Source of the DNA: Acanthochlamys bracteata
Taxonomy: Eukaryota; Streptophyta; Magnoliopsida; Pandanales; Velloziaceae
Assembly (NCBI GenBank): GCA_019914995.1
Contig: CM034127.1
Location: 10,912,001-10,976,000 of the forward strand
DNA: 64,000 nucleotides
Direction: 5' to 3'
Shown here in pieces: positions 36,949-48,768 of the stretch (positions are counted from its first letter, which is position 1; each line of letters begins with the position of its first letter). The notes beneath the pieces are model-generated. The model worked only from the letters and a program-made list of their open reading frames with translations. It was not told where the DNA came from and did not search any database. A program made the translations under genes and the position numbers.

Positions 36949-39470
36949 TGGCATCTACAAGGTGGGGCTGCGGGCTCGCCGGAACTGGAGGCAGAGGAGG
37001 AGAGCCGACGAAGATGCGGTCGCCGGAGCCGCTTGACTTCTTCATTTGGACAGTTGAGGTAGTAATAAACTAATTTTGATAACTAATTTGGAGCGAATTG
37101 TTTTGGATTCGCAAAGATGAAACTTTTCCCTCTGGTTTACGTCCCTGTTGTGTAGTAGTGTTTCAATATTTAATGTAACTCGAATGTGAAGTTTTGTTTT
37201 TGGGAAAAAACAGAACTCGTTTTAACGTATTGGGTAGTGTTCGGGTTAGTCTTTTGTTTAGCTGAATTTGTATGAAACTCAAATTGGTATTTTGTTTTGA
37301 TGGAAGAATAGTTAAATTTATTATGGTTAATGTTTGAGATTCTTATATGGAATTGAGTTGTTTTGAACTGAGATAAGGTCCTCTAGATTGGTAGTGAGAT
37401 AGGTTGGTTTTGATTTAGTGATCTGTCTCCTAAGTTTAGATCTGTTTTTGTGGTTGGTTTTTGGGTAGTCTGCTTATATTGGAATTCAGCTTCGGTGATA
37501 GTATGGTTGGAATTTGGAAACCCCCTCTCTGTACTCAGAGTTGCTGTTACGAGAAATTTTTTTGCTGAAATAGGCTGTATGATGATTATGGAGGAATTTT
37601 TTGAAGTTCGTAGATGACGGACAAAGATAAATAATCGTTGACATATGGCTTGCTACCACCGTAAAGACTGTCCTTCGTGAAATTGCTGTGATCACTATTA
37701 AGATAGTATATCTCATGGCTTACAAGATTTTCTTCTGGTCATTTTAAAGAACATACCCAGCTGTGGAGTCGATGGTTACTCATTAGGACTGTCAACTCTG
37801 AGAAAGCCTGTCGTAACCTTTTGTATTGTGAAGAGTTATTTGTTCAATGAGAGCTATCATTCTAAGGAATACATAGTGCCTTCTTTTTTGCAACTTTCAA
37901 CAAAGTGTGTAAGGTCTATGTACTGATAAATCATAGGCAAGGCAAAGGTTCACAGTGCTCTTGAAAGCTTTCTGTGTTTAGTTAATCATATATGTCGGTT
38001 ACCTATTATACACAAAACAAGACTGGGAATAGGAAGTACATAATAAATGTTAGAATTTACATGTTCTTATTTTCATCTCCTTGATTATAATTTGCACTAT
38101 GGGCTATTCTTATTCTGTAACTACGTAGTGGTTCACTTTGAAATGTTGTTACAAAATGCTTGCGATTTGGTTGACATGCATGAGTATAGAATTACTGATT
38201 GGATATTCTTTTCTTGTTTACATTAGCCATGCAATAGATTTGGAATGAATGGTAGAACAACTTGTTTTTAAAGTATGCATCCTAAAAAAGGGATAGCTAT
38301 ATGCATACTGTTCTGTTTGCATGGCATATGTATTGTAAGCTCAGTTGGTAATGGAAGTGGATTCTTTAAATTGTTCCCCCTTCTCAGTGGATCCTTCCCG
38401 CCTAGCAGGTTTTAGTTGTTTCAGGTCCAATGCTGATTAATTTGCTTGATTGTTTCTTCTAAATAGTGTAATTAGGCATAGTGAATGCTACTGATTCCGT
38501 AAAGGGTATTCACTTTCTCCTTGACCGATTGCATCTCATTTTTACTGACGTTATATAGCCATTTAGCAATTGTAACCAGTGTAACATAAGTAGCATGTTT
38601 CTTGCTATATGCTTTGTGTCATAAAAAGCCCTTCTGAAGCTTTCTTGTTTTTCTAGAATGTAGTTTTCACATTGCAAAAGAAATCCTTTTGAAAGAGATC
38701 GATATATTTAAGGAAGAACTGGTGTTTATATATGTCCATTATAAAACTTGTTGCTAATGATGACCAGATAACCATTGATCTCTGGTTTCAGGATGTGGGG
38801 TTGTGGCTAGAAGAAATAAATCTTGGTAGTTATCGCCAGGCTTTCGAAGATAATGGTGTCAATGGCGAATACTTGGAGAGCTTATCTATGTTTACCACAG
38901 AACAAATTCTACGATTCATTCGAAGATGCCACATGAAGTGGGGAGACTTCATCACACTATGCAAGGAGCTAAGGCGAATTAAAAGTAATAGCATATTAGT
39001 TTACCCCGATCATGGTTTTATTTTTGGTATTTTTGGTTTTGTGTTCAATTCGATAGTCAAATCAATACGATTAGCAACTACATGTTAAATGTGAAGTGCA
39101 ATATATGAGCTTGCATATAAGGCCAACTATTGATTTAAATGTGTTTGGTAATCAGTGGCGCATTAACTTGTGTTTATATCTTTATTGATAGGATGTGAAG
39201 ACCATCATGGACTTGCTTTTTAATAGATATCAAGTTACTGTTTTCTTAGATTTCCTTTTTTTTTTTTGTAAGTGACTGAAGCAATATCTTTTGCATTGGT
39301 ATTTATCTAATCCTAATATCGTTTTCTTTATATGTCAAGTTGCATGCCTAAGAGGGGAACAAGAAGTCCGAAAACCATGGTGGACGCCATCATGCCTTTC
39401 TGCAATGTTCGTGAAGATGTCTAGGCGCAATAGACAATGTCGAGTTGTCTCATTGAAGTTGGAGCCCTGA
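36948..39470 (+). CDS. Small plant SAM-domain protein
   Basis: Three exons (36948-37058, 38792-38984, 39340-39470) join in frame to 144 residues. Exon 1 is Gly/Arg-rich (MASTRWGCGLAGTGGRGGEP). Exon 2 carries a sterile alpha motif: DVGLWLEEINLGSYRQAFED, NGVNGEYLESL and HMKWGDFITLCKELRRIK. Exon 3 supplies VRKPWWTPSCLSAMF and the basic end RNRQCRVVSLKLEP, which I recall as conserved in plant members. SAM domains mediate protein-protein or RNA contacts; the role of this group is not known to me. Intron 1 is 1.7 kb. Reading through the exon 2 donor gives an open extension to 39088, which could be an alternative C-terminus but is more likely intron. An upstream ORF abuts the start. Confidence 0.85.
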
Positions 39471-39948
39471 AATACAGTTATCTTTGTACCGATAGTACAT
39501 CCCCTTTGAGGATGGCATCATCCTACTGTTGTGCCCCATGAGGTATTTCTGTTTGGAAGAGGAAGCTGTTGACCTCTATTATCCTCTGCTACAGCCTTAC
39601 CTTGCTTTTGATCTGAGTGTATCTAGTCTTTCTTTCTTTTTCTGTAATTTAGTCAGAACGGATGTATAACATACATGCTTTTGCATAAACATATGTTTGA
39701 GAGGAAATTACTTGTGCTTCTTTGGGGATTGTTTGTATAGCAGTAGACGTGGCTCTTTTGGTTCAGTAATGGTGTCTTATGTTCCCATGCCCTTCATTAA
39801 TTCAAAGCTCGAAGTAGTATGACATGTTGTTTTGTACCAGAGTACCTTGACCTCAGACATATTACTAAAGCAATTTTGCAAGTGATCATACAATAGCAAT
39901 GAACAGTGCAGTGATTGTTTGCTGCAGGATCTTCTCTCCTATCAGATA
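39471..39948. other. 3' region of the SAM-domain gene
   Basis: T-rich 3' untranslated type sequence up to the miniature element that begins at 39949. Nothing else is visible. Confidence 0.45.
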
Positions 39949-40205
39949 GGGCTTTGGTTCAGCTTTTTCCAAACATTTTTTTTAAATTTTTTATTTCATA
40001 TTTTTTAATACATATTTTATAAATATTTAAAAATTTATTTAAAAATTTAGATAGTGTAGAAAAATTTTGCGTAATGAAAATTTTTTATTACATATTTTTA
40101 TTATTTTTTTAAAAATAAAAAAAATAAAAATTTGTTTTTAAAAAAATATAAAAATATTTTCTATTTCAAAAAAATTTTATTTCATAAGCAATTCTAAACA
40201 CACCC
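39949..40205. repeat. Miniature inverted-repeat element, family A (257 bp)
   Basis: It begins GGGCTTTGGTTCAG and ends CAATTCTAAACACACCC. The core ATACATATTTTATAAATATT, then TTTAAAAATTTAGATAGTGT, then TTATTACATATTTTTATT matches the copies at 6315, 55382, 56272, 57156 and 59440 over nearly the full length. No coding capacity. Confidence 0.7.
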
Positions 40206-40753
40206 TCCATCAATCAGTGGACAAGCAAAGGTTTCTCATTGAGTACGATATGATTTGATAATTTGTAAGATAAGGGCATGCAGAATAAGAAAAGCTTGTG
40301 TCAAAGAGAGAACAGAAATCAAATAACGCCATTTATCTTCACTGCATAAAATTATTTTACAAATAATCAACAGTAAATGCCCGAGGCCATAACTTCACCT
40401 GACTGAGGGTAACAACAAAGCAAGCAGCACCATTCTACATGTTAACCAAAGGATCACCTCAATCTCAGGCAAAGAAGACACTTGCTTCCTTATGATATTA
40501 CTAAAACTAAGACATTTTGGAAGGCAATAAAAATTAGCTGCTCATGAATCACTTCACCATCTGAAGATCCATCTTAGACGAGACATGATTAATTCTACAG
40601 GTCACCTTTCAGTTAACGTGCACAAATTTTATGCTCGTAGAATATGAATCAGAGTAATGGGAGTCTCTCCTTTCCGGGTCTTGACCACTTAGTACAATCT
40701 TAGCAACCTCAACCTGCCATGGTGAACTTGAGACGGCAATTCTGAAACCTTTA
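40206..40753. other. Intergenic DNA
   Basis: Non-repetitive, mixed composition; no family recognised. Minus-strand gene remnants were looked for and not found. Confidence 0.35.
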
Positions 40754-41453
40754 GGGTATGTTTGAATTCATAGGTAAGAAATAAAAGTAAAAGTACGGAT
40801 AATAACGGATAGTTAATTGATCTTACGATGTTTGGATATATGATAAGGGTAATAAATTAATTATATTTGGATAGATGGATAAATGAATGAATATTGAAAG
40901 TAAACTTTTTATAAAAAACTCAAATATTCTTTTTTATTTAATTTAATATTACTTTTATTAATATAACTTAAACTAATTTAGTAATATAATTTTAAATAAA
41001 TTTTATTATATAACTTTTAGATCAATTTTTTTATAATAATATAAGATTATATCAGTTATTAAATATAAAAACTAATCATATAATTTATTCTTTTCTCTAC
41101 CAATTAAAATTAATTAAAAATATAAAAATATAAAAATTTTAAATTATTATAACAAAAATAACATATATTAATTAAAAATAAAAAATAAAAATAAAAAAAT
41201 TAAATTATAAATAAATATTAAAATATTTTTTAAAAATAAAAAGATAAAAATAAAAGTAAATTTACTTTCTCTTTTGTCACCATGTGTACCCACCAATTTG
41301 GTGGGTACACATTTAGCTACACAATAGTAGGAAGGATAGGAAATACTTTTCCATCATCTTCTTTAAAGATATATTACCAAATATAGATAGACATAGAAAA
41401 ATGATTTACTAACACCATCGTTTCCCATATCTACCTATAATCCAAACCAAGAC
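40754..41453. mobile_element. Miniature PIF/Harbinger-type element (700 bp) with TTA duplication
   Basis: It is flanked by TTA at 40751-40753 and TTA at 41454-41456. The left end GGGTATGTTTGAATTCATAG and the right end, read inverted, GTCTTGGTTTGGATTATAGG share TTTGRATT-ATAGGTA. The middle third is A/T only. Near the right side is a 13-bp stem hairpin (41282-41312). It has no transposase frame, so it is non-autonomous. Confidence 0.6.
41282..41312. repeat. Perfect hairpin inside the miniature element
   Basis: ATGTGTACCCACC and GGTGGGTACACAT are exact inverted repeats separated by the 5-base loop AATTT. Confidence 0.9.
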
Positions 41454-44400
41454 TTAGTTGGATAAACAGGTCTTCGATTTTCCCTTTTGCTTTTTGTTAT
41501 ATTTTCGGTCTACCACTATCCGCTTGAAACTTCTTACACCTTACTATTTATGCAAAGGTCACCCAAGCTATGACAAACTCGGGCTACCATATGGAAAACC
41601 ACAACGATGTATATGCTAAGATGGCCTCAACTACTCACTTAAGAAAGGTCATAGGAATTAAACAAAAAAATCACCATGACTTAATTAAATGGTGCTATGC
41701 ATACAATACCTTTATTGCGATTTTATCTCATATAGTGCATAGAGATTGGCAGTAGTAAAATTTGACTTGAGTTTGGAAATCATATGTAAAAGGAATTAGT
41801 AAAACAAAATGGTGTAGGAGGTATTGCTTGCGCTACCGTATAGCTTCTTCCAGGCTTCAAATAAATTTGAATATATAAAAAGCTCATAAGCTTGGCCCCT
41901 GTTTCTGCTTATGTTTGGGCAATTTCGCACCATATTCTTCTTATAAAGGTTTTTGGGCATTATTTTCATATGATGAACTGGCAGGACTTCCTTTTCTAAG
42001 AGAGATTATGGTTTGAACTCCTCATATTACAGCACATACTGTAAACAGTGGTGAAATGAAAGGAAAATGTAAATAACTTTCTTCCTACTTATTTTTGCTG
42101 CGTCACTGTTTTGCCACTGTGATTTCTTAACCTGCTATTGCCTTTCCAAAATCCAGTTTTTGAAGTAGTTGTTTTGTTGCCACTTTCTTGCAGGTCTCTA
42201 CTAATACAACTTATATTAGTTTAATTATACGGAACTTACTTAGTTTAATTGTATGTTTCAATTTACTCTGAATTTATCTCTAATTCACCTTTTACCTAAT
42301 TTAGTTTTTCGAAACTCACTTTATACTAATTAAAAAACACTCTTACATGATCGAGATTATTTTTGTCAGTGAAGATAATCGCATTTACAATTGTAAAGTG
42401 CAAGAAATTTTGGCTAGTATTATACGGAAAGCTAGTGCAGTGCTAGAAATTGTTATCATTAGTCATGAGGAAATAGGTTAGGGAGCAAATATCAGTAGGT
42501 AACACTGGTGGGCAAGTTGCATCCAAAGAAATGTGCATACGAGTTTTAACAAACTTGAAGCATGAATTTCATATGGCAGCACTTATTTGAGTCTTATACA
42601 GGAATATTTGAGACGTGAATTCTGAGATAAGTATTGATTAAAACAATTTTAAAAAGTCTGAGCATTTTTTCAACATTATAAAAACATGTAAGCAAGATTC
42701 AAGGAGGAGCTTTGTAACAAGGAACAACTAACAAGGCTAGCGAAGTGATGTTGGCTCCTAATAATACACTATTGGGACTACAACAGTAGTGAAAAAGAAG
42801 AAAGAAGAAAAAAGGAAAGAAAGAAAGGGTACCTGGAATTGAAACACAACAAAACAAATCAAAAGCATGAAAAGTTCAGGAGGAAGCAAGCATGCCATCT
42901 CCTTCCAAACAGCTCCAAGACAAGAGACCAACAAAAAACAACCACATAAAAACAAAATCCAAACATTGAAAAGTTAAAGAAAAATGAAGCACAAAGGCAA
43001 CACTACACAAGCAAGCAAAGTATACTATAAAGCATGCTATAGCTATGCTATGGTTTATTGCAAGAAGAAAAGTTACTTCAATCTTCTTATTATCCTTCTC
43101 AAAAAGACATCATCAGACCCCAAATTTATTCCCTCTTCCAAACCCTGTTGCTGTTGTCCAATCACTACTCCCCACAACCATTCACAAACGCACACTCCCA
43201 ACAGTGCCAAGGAATAAAGAACGTTCACTCTTCCCAACCACACTACTACTAGTAATCATCCTTACTAGTTCTAGGCTCTAGATTCTTTTGAATTGTTTTT
43301 GTTGCTATCAGAAGAACATTAACCTAGAGTAAATAAGTATGAGGGACAACATAACATTGAATCACAATCTCCAACCAAATTGCTTTGCTATGTAATGTTT
43401 CATCATGTATTGTATTCTAGACCTTTGGGATTGTTTTGTTTTGTTGGAATGTTGGGCCCAAGGGGCTAGCTTTACCTTACTTTGGTCTTTGCATACCCTG
43501 ATTCTTTCCTTCCTTCATGGCTTTGCTTTAGCTTTTTTTCTTGAATGTAGAGATTTATGTATGTGCATGTAAGTGAATAGTTCAAATGGATTCCATTCTC
43601 CTCATGACCAAACAAGCCTAATGGGTCCAACATTTTGGATTCTCATTCACTGCTTTGTAGAAAAGCTTTTGCTTCACTTGCAGTGAAAAGAATATAAAGT
43701 TTCAATGCTTCATATATTTATCTTGAAGATATTATGGTCACTTCTTCATTGAAGTAAGTAACAAAGTTCAAAAAGTATACGGATGGAATGAAAATTGTAC
43801 TCTTGATTGATTACACTTCACTGTGATGAAGATGAAGATGATGATGGTATTGACCAAATTACAAAAGCCTAACTATAAATATCCACAACTTCAAATCTAT
43901 TATGAAATTTAACGTAGGAGAAGGTACAATTGTGATCATCTTAAACTCTGCCTCACTCCAATTGCTTTCTTACAATTTTATGTGACCCATCACATATGAA
44001 AAGGACACCAAAGAGAAGTTCTTTTCCAAGCTAACAAGAAAAATTTTCTAGAATTTCATGTTTATCATAGTTCATACTTCAAAAAGTGTTTGCCTTTTTT
44101 CATAAAGTTCGCATTATCTCTTTAGACAAAGCGTGGTATAATATATGCGCACTGGTGTGCACTACTGCAAAGAGAGCCAGCTTCAAGTATTCAGAATTCT
44201 ACATACAAATAAGAACACGCAGAACTGTTGCATGGATCAAATATTTTCTACTCAGTAAGTGCAAGGTCAAAGTTAAGGGCTTCATGATATGTAAAATAAA
44301 ATATGGAAAAATCTTTTACCAAAAAGCACTTGAAGAGCAAGAGGAATGTGACAAAAACCATCACTAAAACACCTATATTCTCCACAATAACACACTTCCA

Positions 44401-44668
44401 AGTACTAAAATCCACAACTTGTTGGACCCTCTCATTCCACCACCACCTTCTCTTTTCCTTTTTAAAGTCTCTTTTGCCTCTCTCGCTCTCTCTCTCTGCT
44501 CAGAACCCACCAACCCAAAACCCTCCAAACCCACTTCTCTCTTGGATTTTGCATCAACTCTTTTGATTCTTTTTTTTTTTTTTTCCTTTGCACATCACCT
44601 AGAATCAATCAAATGGCACTCAACCACATACCTGTAAACACATAATTCCAAACCCTCATTCCCTTCCT
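41454..44668. other. Intergenic DNA upstream of the 134-residue protein gene
   Basis: No gene was recognised. A polypurine tract (AAGAAGAAAGAAGAAAAAAG and similar) lies at about 42785-42830. Open frames at 42984-43281, in three overlapping frames, have no family signature. The last 350 bp before 44.67 kb contain CT-rich tracts (CTCTCGCTCTCTCTCTCT near 44480), usual in plant core promoters. Confidence 0.45.
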
Positions 44669-44678
44669 ATATATATAT
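44669..44678 (+). promoter_or_regulatory. TATA box of the 134-residue protein gene
   Basis: TATATATATA in CTTCCTATATATATATCCCC, about 100 bp upstream of the start codon. It is preceded by CT-rich sequence. Confidence 0.6.
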
Positions 44679-44778
44679 CCCCTTCCAACATTACCCACAT
44701 TGTTGCAATCGCTAGTAGCTTTTTCTCCAACAAAAACACTCACACACCAATTTGAAAGGGTTTTTGGTTTTGTATGAA

Positions 44779-45183
44779 ATGGGGAGGCGACAAGGTTATG
44801 ATCCAAGCGTTCTCCACTCATCAATTGCTCTATTGCAAGAGAGATTTAGGAGACTAGAGAGAGTGAAGGAGATGAGGGAGGAAAGAGAGCTGCTTAAATT
44901 GTTCAATGACCATGATGCATTGAGCATGAGTCCGAGTTCGAACCTAAATCCGAATCCAAGTTATGAGGTGCAACCTAAATGGTTCATCCATCCCGAGTTG
45001 GTGCATCCGGCGTTGTACCGCCAAACGGCGATCCCGTTCCGACTCGAGTTCCAAAATAGTAGCATGGACTGGGGTAAATCGTGGGCTATCGATACCGGGC
45101 TTTCTATGGGCTTGTGGCCTGATCCAAATGTTGGGCTACTACTAAATAAGGATGAAGATGTTGACACTACTCTTCACCTCTAA
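44779..45183 (+). CDS. Small plant-specific protein of unknown function (134 residues, single exon)
   Basis: The start ATG at 44779 has a good context (GAAATGGG). The N-terminal third is an amphipathic, charged helix (SSIALLQERFRRLERVKEMR then EERELLKLF), likely a coiled coil. A low-complexity Ser/Asn/Pro segment follows, then a more ordered half with PKWFIHPELVHPALYR, FRLEFQNSS, DWGKSWAIDTGLSMGLWPDP and a C-terminal TTLHL. I have a vague memory of similar helices in uncharacterised plant proteins but cannot name a family. There is no signal peptide, transmembrane segment or known domain. The clear reading frame, a TATA box at 44669 and the pattern of conserved-looking Trp/Pro residues support a real gene. 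An overlapping upstream ATG lies five bases before the start (see findings). Confidence 0.75.
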   Translation: MGRRQGYDPSVLHSSIALLQERFRRLERVKEMREERELLKLFNDHDALSMSPSSNLNPNPSYEVQPKWFIHPELVHPALYRQTAIPFRLEFQNSSMDWGKSWAIDTGLSMGLWPDPNVGLLLNKDEDVDTTLHL

Positions 45184-45725
45184 AACATGGCTCTTCTATA
45201 TGCTCTCTCTTTAAATCAACTACTTCTTCTTTGGTCTTTGGTGTGATGTGAGATCTTTGCTTCCCTAGCTATTGTGAGAAAACATGGGAGAAAAGGTTAT
45301 GAAAGTGCTCTGTAATTATTTTTAGCACTTAGGTATCGATATGAATGTGATATATCACCAATATGCATGGAGTTAGAACGAGTGGTGATTTTGCTTCAAA
45401 GTAAAAACTATACCACTTGATATTTTCTTAAGCGCATCCCTTTTCTTTTCTTTTCGGTTTTTTTGTTTTTTTGATTGAAACAATATACGGACTACGCACT
45501 TTACTTGAAGTAATCTCACATTATTAATCATGTAATAAATAATAATAAAATATAATATATAATTTTTTTACGAATGTTATTGTTATTGTTCTTAATAGAA
45601 CATTTTTACGAGAAGAGTCGAGCTCAATCACATGGTTGTACTCTTATTACGACAATTTACAAGTGAAAACATGTCATAAGGAACTGATATTAGAAACAAG
45701 AGATTACACATTCGCAATCAGCTTA
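45184..45725. other. 3' region of the 134-residue protein gene and intergenic DNA
   Basis: T-rich 3' sequence followed by AT-rich DNA up to the miniature element at 45726. Nothing else is visible. Confidence 0.4.
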
Positions 45726-46004
45726 GGGCATATTTCAAGTTGGTGGAACTTCAATTTCTCCCGTCAGAATTAGAGTTTCATAGAGAAACTAAAATTTCAC
45801 CAATTTTTTATGTTTTAATTGTAAACAAATTTAGAAATTCGAATTTTCAGTTCTGCACAAAAAGAACTTAAGTTCCATTATATTTCTATCTTTGAATTCA
45901 CTTCCAATTCAACTCAAGAATCAATTAAACATAAAAGTTAAACTCCACTTCCAACTTATGTTTCACTTTCACAAAACTCAGTTACGAATATTTAAAACAC
46001 GCCC
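45726..46004. mobile_element. Miniature PIF/Harbinger-type element, family B (279 bp), with TTA duplication
   Basis: It is flanked by TTA at 45723-45725 and TTA at 46005-46007. The left end is GGGCATATTTCAAG. The right end, read inverted, is GGGCGTGTTTTAAATATTCG. It has no coding capacity. The copies at 4326 and 56624 share the same ends. Confidence 0.75.
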
Positions 46005-47201
46005 TTATATAAAACATCAATGGGTATTAATAATTGAAGTCAAAAGTGATTCTATTCAGCATGGCTAACAAAATTGATTATAAAATAAATTTTTTTAAAA
46101 TAAAAAATATTTTTATTTTTTAAATAAATAAAAATAATAAATAATAATAAAATTTATGAAATAATTTTTTTTATTTTTAAATTTTATTAAATATTATAAA
46201 AAATTTATTATAAAATTAAAATAAAAATAAAAATAATTTATAAGCACAGCTAAACAACGTCTTAGTCACTTATATCACATCTTTCAATTTGAGTGTATTT
46301 TTTTCATACAAATTAATTTAAACAAAAAAGAGTTTTTAAAAATAAATTATAAACAATAATAACAAAATATATCTGAATCTTTTTGATAAAAACATTTATT
46401 ATTGAGTGAAAAAAATACACTCTTTTTAAGTGCTCTATCATAGACCAAGGATGCACCTATTACTATTAAAGCTGTACTTCATTATCTAGTTGGTATCTTT
46501 GAGCAACTACACTTTGTCACGTCCTATCCAGATTCACTAACGTTTGAGACGTGTAAAATTAATCTTTATGTATGCTAGAGTTGTTTTATCAAAACAAAGT
46601 ACTTGGAGATATTTGATTATGTTGAAATCAAATTTTTAGAGACAGCAAGGCATTCCCATAATCCCACTAACATGCCAACATTACTAGTACCTTGTAGAAC
46701 AACCCAACTTCATCAAAGAAATTTATAGTGCCCCTTTGCATCATGCTTCAATTTGATTAGAAACACTTCACCAACCCACTACTAATAACTTTTAGCTTTC
46801 ATTCACAGCACAACAATGAACAAACAATTTCTTTTATTGTATCACCACCAAGGCATTAACACTGCAGTTCCAGCCCTTGCATGAAGGAGGATTCATCAAT
46901 TCAGTTTCCTTGTTCCTTCCAAAAGCAAAAAGAGTCCAGCTTTTAACCTTTCAAAATATTGGACTCTTAATTAAATGCTCATACTGCTCTGGGATAGAAT
47001 AGTAACCATTTATGGCTCATTACTTCCCCACTTCACACTCCTCCCAAGTTAGTTTTCCCCAAATCCCAAGTCATTACAATTTACAACACCATCTTTGATT
47101 GATGATAAGGTAATAAAACTAACTACCACAGATTATAAGTAGAGTGCTTCTTGGTGTTGGCTTTTGTTGGTATTGTGTTTGTGGAATTGCTTGATAGAGA
47201 G
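46005..47201. other. Intergenic DNA upstream of the CASP-like gene
   Basis: 46060-46262 is nearly pure A/T and resembles an inverted family A miniature element (right end TTTATAAGCACAGCTAAACA). The remaining sequence has no gene. 47.0-47.2 kb should contain the promoter and leader of the CASP-like gene; no clear TATA box was seen. Confidence 0.4.
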
Positions 47202-48768
47202 ATGAGGTCAGTAGGTTTGAGTCCTAGGAATGTGCCTGTGTCCAAGGCAGTAGAGAAGGGAGTGAAGATTGGTGAGCTGGTGTTGAGATGTGTGGTGTTT
47301 GGGCTTGGAGTTGTAGCTGCTGTGCTGGTAGCTACTGATACACAGGTTAGATCTTCTCTGTGAGGAAGAAGGCAAGGTTCACTGACATGAAGGCTCTTGT
47401 GTAAGCCCTCTTGAAACATTTCAAAATAAAATTACAAAAAATTCCTTCAAAATACATGAAGTTTTAGTTCATATTTTGGTGTTGTTGCAGGTTTCTGGTG
47501 GTAGCTAATGGGATAGCAGCAGGGTATAGTTTGATACAAGGATTGAGGTGTGTGGTGAGCATGCTTAAAGGTTATGTGCTACTCAGCGAACCACTGGCAT
47601 GGGCTATCTTCTCTTGTGATCAGGTAATACATCAATTCTTTCTAGTGATTAATTTTGTTTGTGGTTAAGTTTCTTGAGAAGCAATAGTTGAAGGTTAGTG
47701 GCTATATAGCCTAATCTTCGAACAGTTTCCGGTTAAAACTATGATTCATGAAAGGATATTTAGTGTAGTGAATTCACTCCTGGATTCAGGAATAGGATGT
47801 GAGACTAGTGAACTTCTCGAAGATTTTATCTATGGACATTTAAATTGCATTGCTCTATGCTCCTTCATAATCATAAGCATATTTATTATCCTGAATTTTC
47901 ATCTCTATTATGGCAAGCATTGGACCTGTCCTGGAAGCTAACCGCCATCTCATTATTTTTGAGATGAGATGAATTAGCCACTGGCATGACAAGATTCACC
48001 TTATACGTTGTACAACTGATTAGTTCTGTAGAAGGTAACAATAACGCTTTTCATGGTGGATACACCACAAAGAAGCAAATCTATGTTGTTTGCAGATATC
48101 TGCTTAAATTAGTATGCGAGATCTATTTGTTATGTTCTTTACTGTGAATGATGGACAATGAGTTTATACAGAAGAAAAGATTACCTTCCCTTCGCAAATT
48201 GGTTGAGGAGAAATGCCTCTATGCTGAATTTCTTTGGCTTGTTCTGTAATTCAAGAAGCATTAAAATGCTTACACACTTGTGGTGGTTTTAAATACATAA
48301 ACAGTGTGCAGTCCGTCTCCACTATGTCCAACACATACTGCCTCGTCTGTTGTCAATCACCTGACTATTAGACTATATATGTCCTCTGGTTTAGCAAATA
48401 TATTTCAGTTTGTGGTTTAGTGCTACACTGAACTGCTCCGCGAATTTGGGCAGATAAATTTACTTTAAGCATAAATACTTGCTAACATCGACTATCTCTC
48501 TCATGCTTTACAGGTAATGGCTTACATGACACTGGCAGCAGTAGCAGCAGCTGCAGAGTCTGCAGTCCTTGGACAGTTTGGCCAAACACAATTCCAGTGG
48601 ATGAAAATATGCAATCTGTATGGAAAGTTCTGCAATCGAGTAGGTGAAGGCCTTGTGAGTACAGTTATTGCGAGCCTCTGCATGGTAACACTAGCTAGTG
48701 TTTCCGCCTTCAATCTCTTCCGTTTGTACAACAACAAAAATGCCAAAATGGGTGGTGGAAATTGGTAG
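47202..48768 (+). pseudogene. CASP-like membrane protein gene (CASPL2 type) with a frameshift in exon 1
   Basis: Exon 1 from ATG 47202 reads VGLSPRNVPVSKAVEKGVKI then GELVLRCVVFGLGVVAAVLV, with ATDTQV, then hits TGA at 47361. Two bases later another frame reads IFSVRKKARFTDMKALV up to a donor at 47401. Exons 2 (47491-47623: [20 protein letters not shown] then [11 protein letters not shown]) and 3 (48514-48768: VMAYMTLAAVAAAAESAVLG, WMKICNLYGKFCNRVGEG, SAFNLFRLY) are intact and in frame with the second reading. These are the four transmembrane helices and loops of the plant CASP-like 2A/2B group, plasma-membrane scaffold relatives. Family members read TQVKEIFS here, so about four bases are missing at 47349. 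It is a young pseudogene or a sequence error. Confidence 0.85.

Noticed and set aside
42984..43281. Three overlapping open frames on plus upstream of the 134-residue gene
   Set aside because: All three frames open at once points to pyrimidine-rich low-complexity DNA, not coding sequence.
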